Below, one piece after another: positions 34,750-43,112 of a DNA stretch of 64,000 bases (position 1 is the first letter of the stretch; each line of letters begins with the position of its first letter). The notes beneath the pieces were generated by a model. It was not told the DNA's origin, ran no database searches, and saw nothing but the letters and a program-made list of their open reading frames with translations. This DNA is from JAPHTQ01 sp050288165 (GTDB taxonomy: Bacteria > Pseudomonadota > Gammaproteobacteria > Thiohalomonadales > Thiohalomonadaceae). A program made the translations under genes and the position numbers. Where the stretch lies: NCBI GenBank assembly GCA_050288165.1, contig JBNKDG010000001.1, positions 124,001 through 188,000 of the forward strand, given 5' to 3'.

Positions 34750-36174
34750 TTAGGCGCTGGCAGTCGCAGCAGAAGCGCTACGCTGACCTGCGGCCTGGCG
34801 GATAGTCATTACAGTGTTGTACAGCATGACAACGCCACCCAGCCAGTAGATAACACCACCGATAGCACGCATTGCGTAGTACGGGTGCATTGCAGCAACG
34901 GACTCGGCGAAGGTGTAAGTCAGGGTGCCGAATTCGTCGTAGTCGCGCCACATCAGGCCTTGCATGATGCCGGATACCCACATCGCGGAGATGTAGACAA
35001 CAGCGCCGATGGTGGCCAGCCAGAAGTGGAGGTTAACCAGTTTGGCGGAGTACATACGGGTGTTCCACAGCTTTTCGATGATGTGGTACAGCGCACCGCA
35101 ACCAACCATGGCAACCCAGCCCAGTGCACCGGAGTGTACGTGACCTACGGTCCAGTCGGTGTAGTGGGAGAGGGCGTTAACGGTCTTCGCTGACATGACC
35201 GGACCTTCGAAGGTGGACATGGCGTAGAAGGCCAGAGACATGATCAGGAAGCGCAGGATGTAGTCATCGCGCAGCTTATCCCAAGCGCCGGAGAGGGTCA
35301 TCATACCGTTGATGGCACCACCCCAGGACGGGATGATCATCGCCAGAGAAACGGCAGCACCCAGAGAACCGGTCCAGTCAGGCAGGGCGGTGTATTGCAG
35401 GTGGTGAGCACCCAGCCATACATAACCGAACATCAGTGCCCAGAAGTGGATAACAGACAGGCGGTATGAGAATACCGGACGGTTAGCCTGCTTCGGTACG
35501 AAGTAGTACATGATGCCGAGGAAGCCAGCAGTCAGGTAGAAACCTACCGCGTTGTGACCCCACCACCACTGAACCATCGCATCCTGAACACCGGAGAATA
35601 CGGAGTAGGAGTGGAGCAGGTCGGTCGGCAGAGCCAGGGAGTTAACGACGTGGAGGTAGGTGATCATGACCATCATGCCCATAAAGAACCAGTTGGACAC
35701 GTAAATGTGGCTGCTCTTGCGAGTCGCGACGGTCATAACGAAGTTCAGGGTGAAGGCTACCCAGACCAGGGCGATGGCGATATCAATCGGCCATTCCAGT
35801 TCTGCGTACTCTTTACCGGAGGTCAGACCCAGCGGGAAAGAGATAACAGCGGAAACGATGATCAGGTTCCAGCCCCAGAAGACAAACCATGCCAGTTTGT
35901 CACTCCACAGACGAACACCGCTGGTGCGCTGTACGGAGTAGAAGCCGGTAGCCATCAGCACACATCCGCCGAAGGCGAAGATAACTGCGTTGGTGTGCAG
36001 CGGACGTAACCGACCGAAGGTCAGGTAAGAGATGTCCAGATTAAGAGCTGGCCAGGCCAGTTCCGATGCTACATAGACGCCAACGAGGGTGCCTACGACC
36101 AGATAAACGACGGCCATCACGGCGAACCACCGTACGACGTCGAAGTTGTACTTCTCTACTTGTGTTGTCTCCAC
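34750..36174 (-). CDS. ccoN: cbb3 oxidase catalytic subunit CcoN
   Basis: A 474-residue heme-copper oxidase subunit I of type C, which reduces oxygen at the heme b3-CuB site. Twelve helices are predicted. The segments WWWGHNAVGFYLTAGFLGI and VGHVHSGALGWVAMVGCGALYH hold metal and heme ligand histidines. It is the first gene of ccoNOQP and has a long upstream leader. Confidence 0.97.
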   Translation of the reverse strand: METTQVEKYNFDVVRWFAVMAVVYLVVGTLVGVYVASELAWPALNLDISYLTFGRLRPLHTNAVIFAFGGCVLMATGFYSVQRTSGVRLWSDKLAWFVFWGWNLIIVSAVISFPLGLTSGKEYAELEWPIDIAIALVWVAFTLNFVMTVATRKSSHIYVSNWFFMGMMVMITYLHVVNSLALPTDLLHSYSVFSGVQDAMVQWWWGHNAVGFYLTAGFLGIMYYFVPKQANRPVFSYRLSVIHFWALMFGYVWLGAHHLQYTALPDWTGSLGAAVSLAMIIPSWGGAINGMMTLSGAWDKLRDDYILRFLIMSLAFYAMSTFEGPVMSAKTVNALSHYTDWTVGHVHSGALGWVAMVGCGALYHIIEKLWNTRMYSAKLVNLHFWLATIGAVVYISAMWVSGIMQGLMWRDYDEFGTLTYTFAESVAAMHPYYAMRAIGGVIYWLGGVVMLYNTVMTIRQAAGQRSASAATASA

Positions 36175-36714
36175 GAGTAGTCTCCTTTTGTTGTTACTAA
36201 AATTGTTGTACCTATCGGATGCCCAAGGGCTACCACCAAATTAGGGGATTTTGCAGGTAGCTGAGCAGGAATATCACAACCCATGTGAGGTTGAAGTTGA
36301 TATATCTCTTCTCTTGTTGTCCTCCCCTGTCTGCTGTTGCACCTGCAATGCCCGAACGTCGGGACGTTGGGCTACCTGAAACTATTCACTTTGTAACAAT
36401 GGGGGATTTTGGGTGATTCGGCGCGGAGGCGTCGATTCGGACTGCTCCCTTCTGCTGGAGTGCGTGGATCGGCTGTGGAAGGGCTTCAATTTTGCTTTTT
36501 AACCCTATAAAAATACTCATGTATTTCTATTCCCAGCCGCGCTCTCCCTACAAGAATAACCCCCAAGTTCTCATTGCAGCGGATAGCATGGTAGACGAAA
36601 AGACCATACCAGAACATTGATTTTTGTCAATGAATAAGCCATTTGCCACAGCTTTTTCTGATAAAGCAGGTCTTATCACCCACACCCATTTGTACCTCTT
36701 ATTAATGACCCTGA
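36175..36714 (-). promoter_or_regulatory. Long leader and control region of the cco operon
   Basis: This 540-base stretch has no supported gene. It holds an FNR-type box at 36617-36630, an A+T-rich zone around 36500-36530, and an imperfect palindrome (GCCCGAACGTC and GACGTTGGGC, near 36350-36371) within the presumed mRNA leader. The leader may carry a small RNA or a structured 5' UTR of about 400 nt. Confidence 0.5.
36617..36630 (-). promoter_or_regulatory. FNR/ANR-type box
   Basis: TTGATTTTTGTCAA differs from the TTGATNNNNATCAA consensus by one base. On the minus strand a -10-like TACCAT begins 23 bases further on, which puts the box centre near -41.5, the class II activator position. The implied start near 36582 gives a leader of about 400 nt before ccoN. 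The fnr gene is next door. Confidence 0.7.
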
Positions 36715-37479
36715 TCAAGCATCATTACTACTCTGGCGGGCGCTCGGTGCGTTGGCGATTGAGCGTAGCCGGGGTAGATCGAGAATGCAGATATGTTTGC
36801 GCTGTACGCTGAGCAGTCCCTCGTCCTGGAAACGGGTAAAGAGTCGGCTGACGGTCTCGACCGCCAGACCCAGGTAGTTACCGATGTCGTTACGCGACAT
36901 GCTCAAATAAAAATCGGTCGGCGAGAATCCACGCTGCTGATAGCGGGTGGAGAGGCTGAGCAGCAGGGCCGCCAACCGCTCTTCCGCGCTCTTCTTGCCC
37001 AGCAACATCAGCAGTGACTGGTCGTGCAGGATCTCCTTACTCATTATCTTAAGTAACTGATGCTGCAGACTGGGTAGTCGCATGCTCAGCTCTTCCAGTC
37101 GGTCAAAGGGGATCTCGCAGATGCTGGTGGTCTCCAGTGCCTTGGCGGCACAGGGATGATGCAGCAGGTTGATCGCATCCAGTCCCAACAACTCTCCTGG
37201 CAGGTGAAAGCCGGTGACTTGTTCATGCCCATCTTCAGTCGGGGTGTAGGTTTTGATCGAACCTGAGCGTACCGCGTAGATAGCCTGGAAGGGATCGTTG
37301 ACATGAAAAAGGTGTTCGCCACGCTTCACCGGGCGACGGCGTTTGATGATGCTGTCCAGCTCTTCCAGTTCCTTGGCGTCGATGCCCACAGGCAGGCACA
37401 ACTGAAATAGATTGCAATCCTTGCAGGCGACTTTAATCGCATCGAGCTTAACCGCAGTATTACTCGCAACTTGCGTCAT
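36715..37479 (-). CDS. fnr: FNR/ANR-type oxygen-sensing transcription factor
   Basis: A 254-residue CRP/FNR-family regulator. The [4Fe-4S] ligands Cys19, Cys22 and Cys28 are present, as is the fourth Cys110 in HHPCAAKAL. The recognition helix ETVSRLFTRFQ has the E--SR pattern that reads TTGAT half-sites. Oxygen breaks the cluster and releases DNA. It likely controls the adjacent cco operon through the box at 36617 and perhaps other respiratory genes. Confidence 0.96.
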   Translation of the reverse strand: MTQVASNTAVKLDAIKVACKDCNLFQLCLPVGIDAKELEELDSIIKRRRPVKRGEHLFHVNDPFQAIYAVRSGSIKTYTPTEDGHEQVTGFHLPGELLGLDAINLLHHPCAAKALETTSICEIPFDRLEELSMRLPSLQHQLLKIMSKEILHDQSLLMLLGKKSAEERLAALLLSLSTRYQQRGFSPTDFYLSMSRNDIGNYLGLAVETVSRLFTRFQDEGLLSVQRKHICILDLPRLRSIANAPSARQSSNDA

Positions 37480-37657
37480 GACCAGCTCTCTCCGGGGGGA
37501 TGAATGCTGTTGTTAGCCCGGGCATCCTCTTACATTTCTCACGTCGATGCAATATCAGCGAATTCTTATGTATTTGTGTCAGGTTTATTTAATCGCAGTG
37601 CGGTTAAGAGTATGCTATGTAACTTCCTTAACTTTGACTCGTGAATGAGGAACACCC

Positions 37658-38251
37658 ATGGCTGCACGCAAGGCCACGGTAAAACGCGATACCCTGGAAA
37701 CCCGGATCGAGGTCACACTCGATCTGGATGGTGAAGGCAATGCCAGTTTTGATACCGGTGTGCCCTTTCTGGAGCACATGCTGGATCAGGTGGCACGCCA
37801 CGGTTTGATCGATATCAAGATCAGCGCCAAAGGCGACCTACACATCGATGCACACCACACTGTCGAAGATGTGGGGATTACCCTCGGCCAGGCTTTTGCC
37901 AAGGCGGTCGGTGACAAGAAAGGGATTCGTCGTTACGGTCACGCCTATGTGCCGCTGGACGAGGCGTTGTCACGGGTGGTGATCGATTTTTCCGGCCGTG
38001 CCGGTTTGGAGTATCACGTTGACTATCCCCGTGCCCGTATCGGTGAGTTTGATGTGGACCTGCTGCAGGAATTCCTGCAGGGCTTCGTCAATCACGCCCA
38101 TGTGACCCTGCACGTGGACAACCTGCGTGGCAGCAATGCCCACCACATCGCCGAGACTGTGTTCAAGGCGCTTGGCCGTGCCATGCGCATGGCGCTGGAG
38201 GCGGATGAGCGGATGCAGGGCAAGATGCCGTCAACCAAGGGCAGTCTGTAA
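37658..38251 (+). CDS. hisB: Imidazoleglycerol-phosphate dehydratase HisB
   Basis: A 197-residue monofunctional HisB. Metal-binding segments EHMLDQVARHG and DAHHTVEDVG are intact, and HAHVTLHVDNLRGSNAHHIAE near the end fits the repeat fold. It dehydrates imidazole glycerol phosphate in histidine synthesis. It lacks the phosphatase domain seen in enteric HisB. It leads a his run with hisH, hisA, hisF, hisI and hisE. Confidence 0.97.
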   Translation: MAARKATVKRDTLETRIEVTLDLDGEGNASFDTGVPFLEHMLDQVARHGLIDIKISAKGDLHIDAHHTVEDVGITLGQAFAKAVGDKKGIRRYGHAYVPLDEALSRVVIDFSGRAGLEYHVDYPRARIGEFDVDLLQEFLQGFVNHAHVTLHVDNLRGSNAHHIAETVFKALGRAMRMALEADERMQGKMPSTKGSL

Positions 38252-38316
38252 CGCGCATAGTCATCGTTCCCGATGGAACCGCAAATCAATCAGCATATCT
38301 TGAAGAGACAGCTTCC

Positions 38317-38964
38317 ATGAGCAGTGTGGCAGTAATCGACTACGGCATGGGCAATTTGCACTCCGTGGCCAAGGCCCTTGAGCATACCGGCAAGGTCGAT
38401 GAGATTCGTGTGACCCATGAGGCGGAGCTGATTCGTTCCGCCGATCGGGTGGTGTTACCTGGCGTCGGTGCGATCCGGGACTGTATGGCGGAGATTCGTC
38501 GTTTCGGACTGGATCAGGTGATCGCCGAAGTGGTGCAGACAAAACCGTTTCTCGGTGTCTGCGTCGGCATGCAGGCACTGATGGATTTCAGCGAAGAGAA
38601 CGGCGGTACCGATTGCCTGGCGATTTTCCCCGGCAAGGTCTCCTTCTTCGGTAACGAACTGAAAGACCCAGAGAGCGGTGCCACACTCAAGGTGCCGCAC
38701 ATGGGCTGGAACCAGGTGCATCAGGAGATGGCGCATCCACTGTGGCACAACATCGAGCAGGATACCCGTTTCTATTTTGTGCATAGTTACTATGTCACGC
38801 CGGCCGAAGCGCAACTCATGGCAGGTAGCGCACGCCACGGCGTCGGTTTTGCCGCGGCGCTGGCGCGGGGTAATATTTTTGCCACCCAGTTTCACCCGGA
38901 GAAGAGTCAGCATGCGGGGCTGCAACTGTATGCTAATTTCCTCGAGTGGGATGGCACACTTTAA
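38317..38964 (+). CDS. hisH: Imidazole glycerol phosphate synthase glutaminase HisH
   Basis: A 215-residue class I glutamine amidotransferase. GVCVGMQALMD carries the nucleophile Cys, and FHPEKSQHAG the His and Glu. It supplies ammonia to HisF. It follows hisB by 65 bases. Confidence 0.97.
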   Translation: MSSVAVIDYGMGNLHSVAKALEHTGKVDEIRVTHEAELIRSADRVVLPGVGAIRDCMAEIRRFGLDQVIAEVVQTKPFLGVCVGMQALMDFSEENGGTDCLAIFPGKVSFFGNELKDPESGATLKVPHMGWNQVHQEMAHPLWHNIEQDTRFYFVHSYYVTPAEAQLMAGSARHGVGFAAALARGNIFATQFHPEKSQHAGLQLYANFLEWDGTL

Positions 38965-39046
38965 CAATATATATGGGACTGTCAGTAGACAGTATCTTGG
39001 TACTACGCCATCGAGTGTGATGGCAGCATGGAAGAGGATGTGAACA

Positions 39047-39796
39047 ATGTTGTTGATTCCCGCCATTGATCTGAAAGACGGCAAATGTGTGCGTCTTCGA
39101 CAGGGGCGAATGGAGGATGAGACGGTCTTTTCCGATGATCCGGTTGCGGTCGCCGCACGCTGGGTCGAGGCCGGTGCAAGACGCCTGCATTTGGTGGATC
39201 TGAATGGTGCTTTTGAAGGTAAGCCGGTGAATCATGACGTGGTGCATGCCATCGCTGAGGCTTATCCGGATCTGCCGATCCAGATCGGCGGTGGTATCCG
39301 CGACGAAGAGACCGTACAGCGATATCTTGATGCCGGTGTCTCCTATGTGATCATCGGGACCAAGGCAGTTAGCGCGCCGCACTTTATTAACGATCTCTGT
39401 CTGGAATTTCCAGGACACATCATCGTTGGCCTGGATGCAAAAGACGGCAAGGTGGCGATCGACGGCTGGTCGAAACTCTCCAAGCACGACGTGATCGATA
39501 TGGCGAAACATTTCGAAGAAGATGGTGTTAGCGCCATCGTCTACACCGACATCGGTCGCGACGGCATGATGACCGGCGTGAACGTCGAAGCGACAGTGAA
39601 ACTGGCGCAGTCGGTGAGCATTCCCATCATCGCTTCCGGTGGTGTGACCAACCTTGATGATGTGAAGGCGTTGTGTGCCGTCGCTGACGAAGGGATCGCC
39701 GGTGCGATCACTGGACGGGCGATCTATGAAGGCACCCTCGACTTTGCTGAAGGCCAGAAACTGGCCGACGAACTTTGCCCTGATACTTACCTGTAA
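39047..39796 (+). CDS. hisA: ProFAR isomerase HisA
   Basis: A 249-residue TIM barrel. PAIDLKDGKCVRL carries the first catalytic Asp, and VYTDIGRDGMMTG the second Asp region; GGGIRDEETV and IASGGVTNLDD bind phosphate. It isomerises N'-5'-phosphoribosyl-formimino-AICAR ribonucleotide. It is 16 bases upstream of hisF, its paralogue. Confidence 0.97.
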   Translation: MLLIPAIDLKDGKCVRLRQGRMEDETVFSDDPVAVAARWVEAGARRLHLVDLNGAFEGKPVNHDVVHAIAEAYPDLPIQIGGGIRDEETVQRYLDAGVSYVIIGTKAVSAPHFINDLCLEFPGHIIVGLDAKDGKVAIDGWSKLSKHDVIDMAKHFEEDGVSAIVYTDIGRDGMMTGVNVEATVKLAQSVSIPIIASGGVTNLDDVKALCAVADEGIAGAITGRAIYEGTLDFAEGQKLADELCPDTYL

Positions 39797-39812
39797 TTGA
39801 AGAGCGACTGAG

Positions 39813-40580
39813 ATGGCACTGGCGAAACGCATCATTCCCTGTCTTGATGTAGACAACGGCCGTGTGGTCAAAGGCGTACAGTTTGTTGATATCCGCGATG
39901 CCGGTGACCCGGTGGAGATCGCCAAGCGTTACGACGAACAGGGCGCGGATGAAATTACTTTTCTCGATATCACCGCTTCTTCCGATGAGCGTGAGACCAT
40001 GGTGCATGTGGTCGAAGAGGTGGCCGGACAGGTCTTTATTCCGCTGACCGTCGGCGGTGGTATCCGCAAGGTGGAAGACATCCGACGCATGCTCAACGCG
40101 GGTGCCGACAAGGTGGCGATCAATACCGCTGCAGTGTTTAACCCGGAGTTCGTTAAAGAGGCGGCTGAAAAATTCGGCTCGCAATGTATCGTCGTTGCCA
40201 TCGATGCCAAACAGGTCAGCGACAATCCGCCGAAGTGGGAAATCTTCACCCATGGTGGTCGTAAACCCACCGGTATCGATGCCATCGAGTGGGCAAAGAA
40301 GATGGTCGATTACGGTGCCGGTGAAATCCTGTTGACCAGTATGGATCGCGATGGCACCAAAAACGGTTTCGATCTGGCTCTGACCCGCGCGATTGCCGAC
40401 GCGGTACATGTGCCGGTGATCGCCTCAGGCGGTGTCGGCAATCTGGAGCACCTCGCCGAAGGTGTCAGCGAAGGTCATGCCGAAGCGGTACTGGCTGCAA
40501 GTATCTTCCACTTCGGTGAGTACACCGTGGAGCAGGCGAAGCAGTGCATGGCCGGTCACGGCATTGAGGTACGGTTGTGA
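39813..40580 (+). CDS. hisF: Imidazole glycerol phosphate synthase cyclase HisF
   Basis: A 255-residue TIM barrel. PCLDVDNGRVVKGVQF has the first catalytic Asp, AIDAKQV the second, and GGGIRKVEDIR and ASGGVGNLEHL the phosphate sites. With HisH it forms imidazole glycerol phosphate and AICAR. Its stop overlaps the GTG of hisI. Confidence 0.97.
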   Translation: MALAKRIIPCLDVDNGRVVKGVQFVDIRDAGDPVEIAKRYDEQGADEITFLDITASSDERETMVHVVEEVAGQVFIPLTVGGGIRKVEDIRRMLNAGADKVAINTAAVFNPEFVKEAAEKFGSQCIVVAIDAKQVSDNPPKWEIFTHGGRKPTGIDAIEWAKKMVDYGAGEILLTSMDRDGTKNGFDLALTRAIADAVHVPVIASGGVGNLEHLAEGVSEGHAEAVLAASIFHFGEYTVEQAKQCMAGHGIEVRL

Positions 40581-40960
40581 GCGACTGGCTGGATGAGATC
40601 AAGTGGACCGACGATGGTCTGGTGCCGGTAATCGCCCAGGAAGAGGGTAGTGGCAGGGTATTGATGTTCGCCTGGATGAATCGCGAGGCGTTGGCGCTGA
40701 CCAAAGAGGAAGGTGAGGCAGTCTATTTTTCCCGCTCACGCAACAAGCTATGGCACAAGGGCGAAGAGTCGGGTCACGTACAGAAAGTGAAAGCCATTCG
40801 CGTCGATTGCGACAAGGATGTGCTGCTGCTGACCATTGAGCAGGTCGGCGGCATTGCCTGCCACACCGGCAGAGAGAGCTGTTTCTACAGTGAACTGAAC
40901 GGGGATGCCTGGGTCGAGATTGATCCGGTGATTAAAGACCCCAAAGATATCTACAAGTGA
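40577..40960 (+). CDS. hisI: Phosphoribosyl-AMP cyclohydrolase HisI
   Basis: A 127-residue cyclohydrolase that opens the adenine ring of PR-AMP. Metal ligands are in RVDCDKDVLLLTIEQVG and ACHTGRESCFY. The start is a GTG that overlaps the hisF stop (GTGA). HisI and HisE are separate genes here, not fused as in enterics. Confidence 0.96.
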   Translation: MSDWLDEIKWTDDGLVPVIAQEEGSGRVLMFAWMNREALALTKEEGEAVYFSRSRNKLWHKGEESGHVQKVKAIRVDCDKDVLLLTIEQVGGIACHTGRESCFYSELNGDAWVEIDPVIKDPKDIYK

Positions 40961-40967
40961 GCATGCG

Positions 40968-41291
40968 ATGAGCAGCGATACTTTGGAAAAACTGGCCGCA
41001 GTACTGGAGGCGCGCAAGAGCGCAGCGCCGGATAGTTCCTATGTGGCGAGTCTGTATCACAAGGGCCTCGATGAGATCCTGAAAAAGATCGGTGAAGAGG
41101 CGACCGAGACGGTGATGGCCGCAAAGGATGGTGCAGCGGACAAGATCATCTATGAAGTCGCCGATCTCTGGTTCCACACCCTGGTGTTGCTGAAGCAGCA
41201 GGGACTGGAGCCACAACAGGTGCTCGACGAACTGGAGCGGCGTTTCGGTCTGTCCGGTCTGGAAGAGAAAGCGAGCAGAGGTGACAAATGA
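40968..41291 (+). CDS. hisE: Phosphoribosyl-ATP diphosphatase HisE
   Basis: A 107-residue all-helical MazG-like enzyme. GEEATETVMAAKDG is the metal-binding helix of HisE. It hydrolyses PR-ATP to PR-AMP. It begins seven bases after hisI and overlaps hinT by four bases. Confidence 0.96.
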   Translation: MSSDTLEKLAAVLEARKSAAPDSSYVASLYHKGLDEILKKIGEEATETVMAAKDGAADKIIYEVADLWFHTLVLLKQQGLEPQQVLDELERRFGLSGLEEKASRGDK

Positions 41292-41623
41292 GCGACTGTA
41301 TCTTCTGCAAGATTATTAACGGTGATATCCCCTCGGCCAAGGTCTATGAAGACGACAAGGTTTTCGTCTTTCGCGATATCAATCCCAAGGCCAAGGTGCA
41401 CCTGTTGATGGTGCCGCGTGAACACATCGAAAGCCTGAATGAACTGACACCAGCGCACGATGCGCTGATGAATCACATGCTGCGGTTGCTGCCGCAGTTG
41501 GCTCGCGAGCAGGGACTCGATACGGGCTTTCGCACCATCATCAATACCGGCAAAGGTGGCGGCCAGGAGGTCTTCCATCTGCATATCCATCTTCTCGGCG
41601 GCGACGACCTGCCGGGCTTTTAA
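41288..41623 (+). CDS. hinT: HIT-family nucleotide hydrolase HinT
   Basis: A 111-residue histidine-triad protein. The motif HLHIHLLGG carries the catalytic His, and the N-terminal CIFCKIINGDIPS binds nucleotide. HinT hydrolyses AMP-linked phosphoramidates and aminoacyl-AMP. Its ATG overlaps the hisE stop. Confidence 0.95.
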   Translation: MSDCIFCKIINGDIPSAKVYEDDKVFVFRDINPKAKVHLLMVPREHIESLNELTPAHDALMNHMLRLLPQLAREQGLDTGFRTIINTGKGGGQEVFHLHIHLLGGDDLPGF

Positions 41624-41642
41624 ACAAGCGGAGTAGAACACA

Positions 41643-41876
41643 ATGGGCATTAGTATCTGGCAACTGGTGATTATCCTGGCTATCGTCGTGCTGCTATTCG
41701 GAACCAAAAAGCTGAAAAACATCGGCAGCGATCTCGGCGGTGCCGTGAAAGGTTTCAAGAATGCAGTGAAGGATGGTGAGGCCGAGAAGAAAGAACAGGC
41801 CAATCTGGAGCAGAAAGAGTCTGCCGAAGGTCACGTGATCGAAGGCGAAGCGAAAGAAGAAAAAGACAAAGCCTGA
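41643..41876 (+). CDS. tatA: Twin-arginine translocase subunit TatA
   Basis: A 77-residue protein: an N-terminal helix (ISIWQLVIILAIVVLLFG), a hinge TKKLKNIGSDLGG, then an amphipathic helix and an acidic/Lys-rich tail. It forms the Tat pore that exports folded proteins. It is 19 bases after hinT. Confidence 0.96.
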   Translation: MGISIWQLVIILAIVVLLFGTKKLKNIGSDLGGAVKGFKNAVKDGEAEKKEQANLEQKESAEGHVIEGEAKEEKDKA

Positions 41877-41899
41877 TTCTTCTGCGCGGTATCTAGATC

Positions 41900-42247
41900 A
41901 TGTTCGATATCGGTTTCTGGGAACTGACGGTTATCGCCGTGGTGGCGCTGCTGGTCATTGGTCCCGAGCGCCTGCCCAAGGTCGCGCGTACCGCCGGTCT
42001 ATGGGTCGGCAGGATGCGTGGTTTCGTGATGACGGTGAAGGCCGACATCGACAAGGAACTGCGTGCCGAGGAACTGAAGCGGATTATGGACGAACAGGCG
42101 CGCAGTAGCGGTATTCATGAAATCCTGGAAGAGACCAAAACCACCCTCGACGATCTGGAGAAACCGGATTATCTGGTGAAGGCGATGCCGTCGTCAGAAA
42201 CGGTCGCAGATGAAAAGAAAGAAGAGAAGGGCAAGCTCGATGAGTGA
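41900..42247 (+). CDS. tatB: Twin-arginine translocase subunit TatB
   Basis: A 115-residue protein starting MFDIGFWELTVIAVVALLVIG, followed by PERLPKVARTAG, the TatB signature. It binds signal peptides with TatC. It overlaps tatC by eight bases. Confidence 0.96.
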   Translation: MFDIGFWELTVIAVVALLVIGPERLPKVARTAGLWVGRMRGFVMTVKADIDKELRAEELKRIMDEQARSSGIHEILEETKTTLDDLEKPDYLVKAMPSSETVADEKKEEKGKLDE

Positions 42248-43112
42248 GCAACCGCATAACTCACCGGAAGTCGAGCAGCCCCTGCTGACACATCTGGTTG
42301 AAATGCGCGACCGTCTGTTGCGCGCGGTGCTGGCCGTATTGATTATCTTTCTTGGCGTCTTCTATTTTGCCAATGATCTCTACCACATCGTCGCCAATCC
42401 GCTGATCGAGCGCCTGCCCGAAGGGGCGAGCATGATCTCGACCAAACCGGCGGGAACCTTCTTCACGCCGATGAAGCTGGCGCTGGTGCTCTCCATCTTT
42501 GGGGCGATGCCTTTTATTCTTTATCAGATGTGGGCCTTCGTCGCGCCGGGACTCTATACCCACGAGCGCAAGCTGATCGTACCGCTGCTCATTTCCAGCA
42601 CCCTGCTGTTCTATGCAGGGATGGTCTTCGCTTACTACGTGGTCTTTCCATTGATGTTTGGTTTCTTTATCACGGTGGCGCCGGAAGGGGTAACGGTGAT
42701 GACCGACATCAGTGAATATCTAGACTTCGTGCTGAAAATTTTCTTTGCCTTCGGTGTCGCCTTCGAGGTACCCATTGCCACCATCTTGTTGGTCTGGATC
42801 GGTGTCACTACACCGGAAAGTCTGGCAGAAAAGCGCCCCTACATTATCGTCGGTGCCTTTATCGTCGGTATGTTACTCACGCCGCCTGATGTGATCTCGC
42901 AGACGCTGCTGGCATTGCCGATGTGGTTGTTGTTCGAGGCTGGACTGATCGCATCACGTTATTTTCTGCGCCTGAAAACAGAGCGTGAAGAGGAGCCGGA
43001 CCCACTGGAACCAGAGACGCTGGATAGCGAAGCGGAGATGGATGCTGCACTGGATCGCTATGAGACAGAAGAGCTGAAGAACCACTCCTCCAAGGATAAA
43101 GACAACGATTGA
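42240..43112 (+). CDS. tatC: Twin-arginine translocase subunit TatC
   Basis: A 290-residue six-helix protein. The N-terminal LLTHLVEMRDRLLRAV is the family motif that contacts twin-Arg signals. The start at 42240 falls inside the end of tatB; an ATG at 42210 would give an unconserved basic leader. The C-terminus is a long acidic tail, and the gene stops exactly where the convergent RND permease gene ends. Confidence 0.96.
   Translation: MSEQPHNSPEVEQPLLTHLVEMRDRLLRAVLAVLIIFLGVFYFANDLYHIVANPLIERLPEGASMISTKPAGTFFTPMKLALVLSIFGAMPFILYQMWAFVAPGLYTHERKLIVPLLISSTLLFYAGMVFAYYVVFPLMFGFFITVAPEGVTVMTDISEYLDFVLKIFFAFGVAFEVPIATILLVWIGVTTPESLAEKRPYIIVGAFIVGMLLTPPDVISQTLLALPMWLLFEAGLIASRYFLRLKTEREEEPDPLEPETLDSEAEMDAALDRYETEELKNHSSKDKDND

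Noticed and set aside
36705..36718. A second FNR box, ATGACCCTGATCAA
   Set aside because: Only one half-site is good, and it overlaps the stop codon of fnr.
38933..39925. A 330-codon open frame opposite hisA
   Set aside because: Antisense to a well-conserved his gene; no motif or ribosome site.
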